Source: an uncultured Christensenellaceae bacterium (GTDB lineage Bacteria > Bacillota > Clostridia > Christensenellales > Aristaeellaceae). From it: 18,168 nt of DNA. Position numbers and translations under genes: made by a program. Below, piece after piece: positions 15,497 through 18,168 of the stretch (the stretch's first letter is position 1; every line of letters begins with the position of its first letter). The stretch is taken from NCBI GenBank assembly GCA_905236495.1, contig CAJOPV010000112.1:1-18168 (forward strand). The letters run 5' to 3'. The notes under the pieces are model-generated. The model worked only from the letters and a program-made list of their open reading frames with translations, did not search any database and had not been told where the DNA came from.

Positions 15497-16605
15497 AGCG
15501 GGAGATCGGCTTATACGTCCATATCCCCTTTTGCATAAGGAAATGCGCTTACTGCGATTTTACTTCCTATCCCGACAGGGCGAAGGATATGCCCGCCTAC
15601 GTGGAAAGGGTGATCCGGGAAGCGGAGGAAAGGGCCGTGCCGGACGCCCGGATCGCTACGCTGTACATCGGGGGCGGCACCCCTTCCCTGTTGAGCCCTA
15701 AGCTCATGGATCGTTTGCTTCGCGCCCTGCGGGAGCGGTTTTCCTTTTCCCCGGAGGCGGAATGCACCTGCGAATGCAATCCGGGTACGGTAACGGCGGA
15801 ATTTTTGAATGCCCTTCGGATGAACGGCGTCAACCGCCTCTCCTTCGGGGCCCAGGCCGGGCAGGAAAGGCTGCTTTCCCTGCTGGGCCGCATCCACACC
15901 TGGAGGCAGGTGGAGGAAAGCGTCAGCCTGGCCCGGCAGGCGGGGTTTCATAACCTGAACCTGGATCTGATGCTGGGTCTGCCCACCCAAACGCTTCAGG
16001 ACGTGCGGGAGACCCTCGCCGCCGCCCTGGCTCTGGCCCCCACCCACCTATCCTGCTACGGCCTCATCCTGGAGGAGGGCACAAGGATGAAGCGGCAGGT
16101 GGATGCCGGGGTATGGGCGCTGCCTAACGAGGATACGGAACGGGACATGTACGAATTGTGCCGGGAAACGCTGGCAGGAAACGGCTTTTTCCAGTACGAG
16201 ATCAGCAATTTCGCCCGGGCGGGCTATGCCTGCCGCCACAACATGGATTGCTGGAAGCGGAAGGAATACCTGGGCCTGGGCTGCGCCGCCTGCGGCTTTC
16301 TGAACGGCATTCGGTATCAAAACCCGCCCGACCTTGCGGCGTATCTCCAGGGCCGGGCAGCGGAGGAAACGAAAATTTCCCCGGAGGAGGCCCGGTTTGA
16401 AAGCGTGATGCTGGGCCTTCGGATGACGGAGGGGGTATCGGAAAAGAATTTCCTCCTGATGCACGGCGTAACGCTCCGGGAAGCCTTTGGGGAAAAGCTG
16501 ATAAAGCCCCTTTCCCAAGGGCTGCTTACATGGGACGGCGGCTTCCTCCGCCTCACCCGGCGGGGCATGGACGTGCAAAATCGGGTGCTGGTGGAATTAT
16601 TGTAA
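15493..16605 (+). CDS. hemW: HemW-like radical SAM protein (putative heme chaperone)
   Basis: HemW proteins are HemN-like radical SAM enzymes thought to carry heme to targets; many are misannotated as oxygen-independent coproporphyrinogen oxidases. The 370-residue protein has the iron-sulfur/SAM motif C14-x3-C18-x2-C21 in IPFCIRKCAYCDF, GGGTPS at 60-65, ECNPGTV at 94-100, RLSFGAQA, LGRIHT and NLDLMLGLPTQT, and ends with a HemN C-terminal domain. The usual HemW motif HN-x2-YW appears here as HNMDCW (249-254), Tyr replaced by Cys, and the following GxGAHS-like segment reads GCAACG (263-268). True HemN has an extra N-terminal CxxC-type environment and is longer, so HemW is preferred. It is coupled by ATGA to the upstream propeller gene; no terminator follows. 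Confidence 0.88.
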   Translation: MKREIGLYVHIPFCIRKCAYCDFTSYPDRAKDMPAYVERVIREAEERAVPDARIATLYIGGGTPSLLSPKLMDRLLRALRERFSFSPEAECTCECNPGTVTAEFLNALRMNGVNRLSFGAQAGQERLLSLLGRIHTWRQVEESVSLARQAGFHNLNLDLMLGLPTQTLQDVRETLAAALALAPTHLSCYGLILEEGTRMKRQVDAGVWALPNEDTERDMYELCRETLAGNGFFQYEISNFARAGYACRHNMDCWKRKEYLGLGCAACGFLNGIRYQNPPDLAAYLQGRAAEETKISPEEARFESVMLGLRMTEGVSEKNFLLMHGVTLREAFGEKLIKPLSQGLLTWDGGFLRLTRRGMDVQNRVLVELL

Positions 16606-16631
16606 ATTCTTTGAAAGAAATCCTCGGGTTC

Positions 16632-16657
16632 ATTCGTTCATATGATAGATAACGAAT
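16632..16657. promoter_or_regulatory. Inverted repeat around a -10-like box upstream of the SH3b gene
   Basis: ATTCGTT (16632-16638) and AACGAAT (16651-16657) form a perfect 7-bp inverted repeat with a 12-bp spacer containing TATGAT (16641-16646), a -10-like hexamer. No good -35 stands 17 bp upstream. It could be an operator or an activator site controlling the exported SH3b protein. Confidence 0.35.
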
Positions 16658-16678
16658 CCATGCTTGGAGGGATACGCT

Positions 16679-17911
16679 ATGAAACGCAGTTTGCTCAAAA
16701 CCATCCCGGCCCTGCTTTGCGCCTTGCTCCTGTTTGCGGCCGCCCTGCCCGCCCTGGCGGAGGTGCCCGGCATTAACGCCTACGCCGTGGTAACCAACAC
16801 CAGCAACCTGAATATCCGCACCGGCCCGGGCACCGAATACGCCGTCATCGGCAACGTGCCCCAGGGCACTCAGGTGGGGGTGCTCAGCGAGTATGGCAAT
16901 TGGTATCAGGTGTATGTGCCCAGCGTATCCTTAAACGGCTACATGAGCAAAAAATACCTGACCCCGGTCGGCGCCTCCGCACCCACCCAGGCGCCGGCAG
17001 CCCCGGTCACAGCCATCGGCTACGGGGTGGTGAACAACCCCAATCCTTCTTCCTTTCTGAATTTGAGGCAATACCCCAGCCTGGACGCCCCGGTGCTGGG
17101 CATTTATTACAACGGCGCGTCCTTCGCCCTGCTCTCCACCACCTCCGACGGCTGGTATCAGGTGCGGATAGGCGACCAGACGGGCTATTTCCGCCGGGAA
17201 TTCGTCACCCTGAACGGCGCTTCCCCTGTCACCCCCGTCAGCCCCTCTTATTCCGGGCAGACGGCCTACGTCCGCGCCGCCAACGGCGGGAAGGTGAACC
17301 TGCGCAATCTGCCCTCCTATTCCGGCTCCTCCATCCTGGCCCAGTTCCCCACCGGCACGGCCCTGACCGTGCTGGCCCAGAACGGCTCCTTCTGGACGGT
17401 GCAGGTGCAGGGCATGATCGGGTATATGGATTCCGCCTTTATTTCCTGGAGCGGCGGCGTGACCCCCGTAAATCCCGTTGCGCCCTCCCAGAGGCCCGCC
17501 ACCTTCGGCACCGCCGTGGTCAGCAACCCCAAGGCCACCCAATACCTGAACCTCCGTTCTCAGCCCTCCACCTCCGCCAAGGTGGTGGCCCAGTATAAGA
17601 ACGGCACCCGGTTTGAGGTTATCGCCCCGGGCGAAGCCTGGACCAAGGTCTATGGCGCCGCCACGGGCAATATCGGCTACTTTATGACGAAGTATCTGAA
17701 GCTCTCCGGCGTATCCGCCTCCCCCACCAAAATGGTGCAGAACGGCGGCAGCTACGTGAATCTGCGCGCCGCCCCCAGCAAAGCCACCGGCAGCGTCACC
17801 CGGCAGGTGCCCTCCGGCGCCGTCGTCACCGTGCTCACCCCCGGCGAGGAATGGACCCAGGTGCGCTACGGGAATACCACAGGCTATATGATGACGGCCT
17901 TCCTCAAATAA
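16679..17911 (+). CDS. Exported protein with five bacterial SH3 (SH3b) repeats
   Basis: The 410-residue protein starts with a signal peptide (KR, hydrophobic core 9-24, ALA cleavage site near 27) and then consists almost entirely of five SH3b domains: about 33-96, 114-179, 195-257, 276-343 and 350-410. Each has the N-[LI]-R motif (45, 128, 207, 291, 361), a Gly-rich turn, a W/Y near the middle and a closing GY-[MF] strand. Linkers are rich in Pro, Ser and Thr. SH3b domains commonly bind peptidoglycan or its peptides, so it probably acts in the cell wall. No amidase, NlpC/P60 or other catalytic domain is present, so it is a binding or scaffold protein rather than a hydrolase. TTGGAGGGA at 16664-16672 sets the start. 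It is probably transcribed alone. Confidence 0.92.
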   Translation: MKRSLLKTIPALLCALLLFAAALPALAEVPGINAYAVVTNTSNLNIRTGPGTEYAVIGNVPQGTQVGVLSEYGNWYQVYVPSVSLNGYMSKKYLTPVGASAPTQAPAAPVTAIGYGVVNNPNPSSFLNLRQYPSLDAPVLGIYYNGASFALLSTTSDGWYQVRIGDQTGYFRREFVTLNGASPVTPVSPSYSGQTAYVRAANGGKVNLRNLPSYSGSSILAQFPTGTALTVLAQNGSFWTVQVQGMIGYMDSAFISWSGGVTPVNPVAPSQRPATFGTAVVSNPKATQYLNLRSQPSTSAKVVAQYKNGTRFEVIAPGEAWTKVYGAATGNIGYFMTKYLKLSGVSASPTKMVQNGGSYVNLRAAPSKATGSVTRQVPSGAVVTVLTPGEEWTQVRYGNTTGYMMTAFLK

Positions 17912-17925
17912 AAAAACACAATATA

Positions 17926-17961
17926 AAACAGGGCGACGGATGATATGCCGCCGCCCTGTTT
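17926..17961 (-). terminator. Hairpin between convergent genes, best as a leftward terminator
   Basis: AAACAGGGCG (17926-17935) pairs perfectly with 17952-17961, and after one A-C mismatch three more pairs follow around an 8-nt loop. On the minus strand the stem is followed by a T-rich tail and a run of seven T (17910-17916), fitting termination of leftward transcripts. In the rightward direction only the three T of the stem itself are present, so termination of the SH3b gene would be weaker. Confidence 0.6.
17930..17961 (+). repeat. 32-bp direct repeat, copy 1
   Basis: Identical over 32 bp to 18092-18123. The unit is itself a hairpin (AGGGCG...CGCCCT) with a GATGATAT-type loop and ends in GTTT. 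The two copies bracket the triple-hairpin array. Confidence 0.95.
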
Positions 17962-18091
17962 CAGAGTATCAGTAAACCCCGGGATAGCTCGAAAGGGCCT
18001 CAGCCCTTTCGACTCTTATCCGCAGGACCGGGTCTCCCGGTCCGAGGAGCAGTCAGGATGACTGCTTCCGATATCAATTTGCGATGCTCTG
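17962..18091 (+). ncRNA. Putative structured RNA: closing stem enclosing three hairpins (right edge)
   Basis: An outer stem pairs CAGAGTATC (17962-17970) with GATGCTCTG (18083-18091), nine pairs with one G-U. Inside are three hairpins: TCGAAAGGGC with GCCCTTTCGA (17989-17998/18003-18012, loop CTCA), extended by GGATA/TATCC across an internal loop; GGACCGGG with CCCGGTCC (18025-18032/18036-18043, loop TCT); and a 10-bp stem 18046-18055/18059-18068 (loop GGA, one G-U). Both wobbles are G-U only in the rightward transcript and would be A-C in the leftward one, which favours a plus-strand RNA. No protein-coding frame was found. It shares its layout with 25-110. Class and function are unknown; a hairpin repeat acting as DNA is the alternative. 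Confidence 0.45.
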
Positions 18092-18123
18092 AGGGCGACG
18101 GATGATATGCCGCCGCCCTGTTT
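18092..18123 (+). repeat. 32-bp direct repeat, copy 2
   Basis: Identical to 17930-17961, with 130 bp between the copies. Here the flanks do not extend the stem as far (no matching AAAC on the left), and no T-run follows on the minus strand, so copy 1 is the better terminator. Confidence 0.95.
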
Positions 18124-18133
18124 GCTTGCCGGT

Positions 18134-18168
18134 TTATTGCGGGTCCTCCTCCGTGTCCTCCGTTATGG
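18134..18168 (-). CDS. Possible C-terminal end of a leftward gene (partial)
   Basis: Read on the minus strand from the window edge, one frame gives ITEDTEEDPQ and then TAA (18134-18136). An acidic C-terminal tail ending just before hairpins and a leftward terminator is what a gene end would look like. Only 11 codons are visible, so the product cannot be named and chance is possible. Confidence 0.4.
   Translation of the reverse strand, partial: ITEDTEEDPQ

Noticed and set aside
17926..18123. Insertion sequence or transposon ends
   Set aside because: No transposase gene and no terminal inverted repeats; the 32-bp copies are direct repeats bracketing only 130 bp.

Overview
This window is about 18 kb of GC-rich DNA, roughly 60% by eye. 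It carries several genes that occur only in endospore formers: spoIIGA-sigE, a GerA-type germinant receptor operon and a BofA-like protein. The host is therefore most likely an anaerobic, high-GC, spore-forming member of the Clostridia, of the kind often seen as gut metagenome bins. The genus cannot be fixed from the sequence. Gene density is high, spacing is tight, Shine-Dalgarno sites are strong (AAGGAGG-like), and several promoters are near-consensus sigma-A type.

Layout, left to right: (1) a non-coding left edge with three abutting perfect hairpins (25-110); (2) a leftward exported beta-repeat protein (134-892) whose consensus promoter overlaps a candidate rightward promoter for a NUDIX hydrolase (1009-1497); (3) a membrane-bound XRE-type regulator (1638-2615); (4) a monocistronic protein of unknown function (2671-3171) with its own promoter and a strong terminator; (5) a translationally coupled germinant receptor operon, gerAA-gerAB-gerAC (3262-6886), meeting a leftward bofA-like gene tail to tail; (6) a CofE-like protein (7236-7982) and purB (8059-9498); (7) leftward spoIIGA-sigE (11067 to 9576), ended by one half of a two-hairpin terminator pair shared with purB; (8) a rightward SWIM/SNF2 ATPase (11259-14336), then a two-gene operon of a membrane-anchored beta-propeller protein (DUF5711-like) and a HemW-like radical SAM protein (14384-16605); (9) an exported five-repeat SH3b protein (16679-17911); (10) a structured intergenic region (17926-18123), and the C-terminal tail of what may be another leftward gene entering from the right.

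The sporulation genes cover different stages. SpoIIGA and pro-sigma-E start the mother-cell programme, BofA belongs to the sigma-K checkpoint, and GerA acts in dormant-spore germination. Upstream of spoIIGA are two 0A-box-like heptamers 22 bp apart, with a -35-like/-10-like pair at the unusual long spacing known from the B. subtilis spoIIG promoter. PurB, HemW, NUDIX and SNF2 are housekeeping or general functions.

The least explained content is at the two edges. Each edge carries an array of three tandem hairpins. The arms are nearly all different, but hairpin order, first-hairpin core (TCGAAAG/CTTTCGA) and the triloop of the second hairpin are shared. The right array is also closed by a 9-bp long-range stem and flanked by two identical 32-bp hairpin repeats. 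This looks like a family of structured RNAs or mobile hairpin repeats, and it is the best candidate here for something undescribed.
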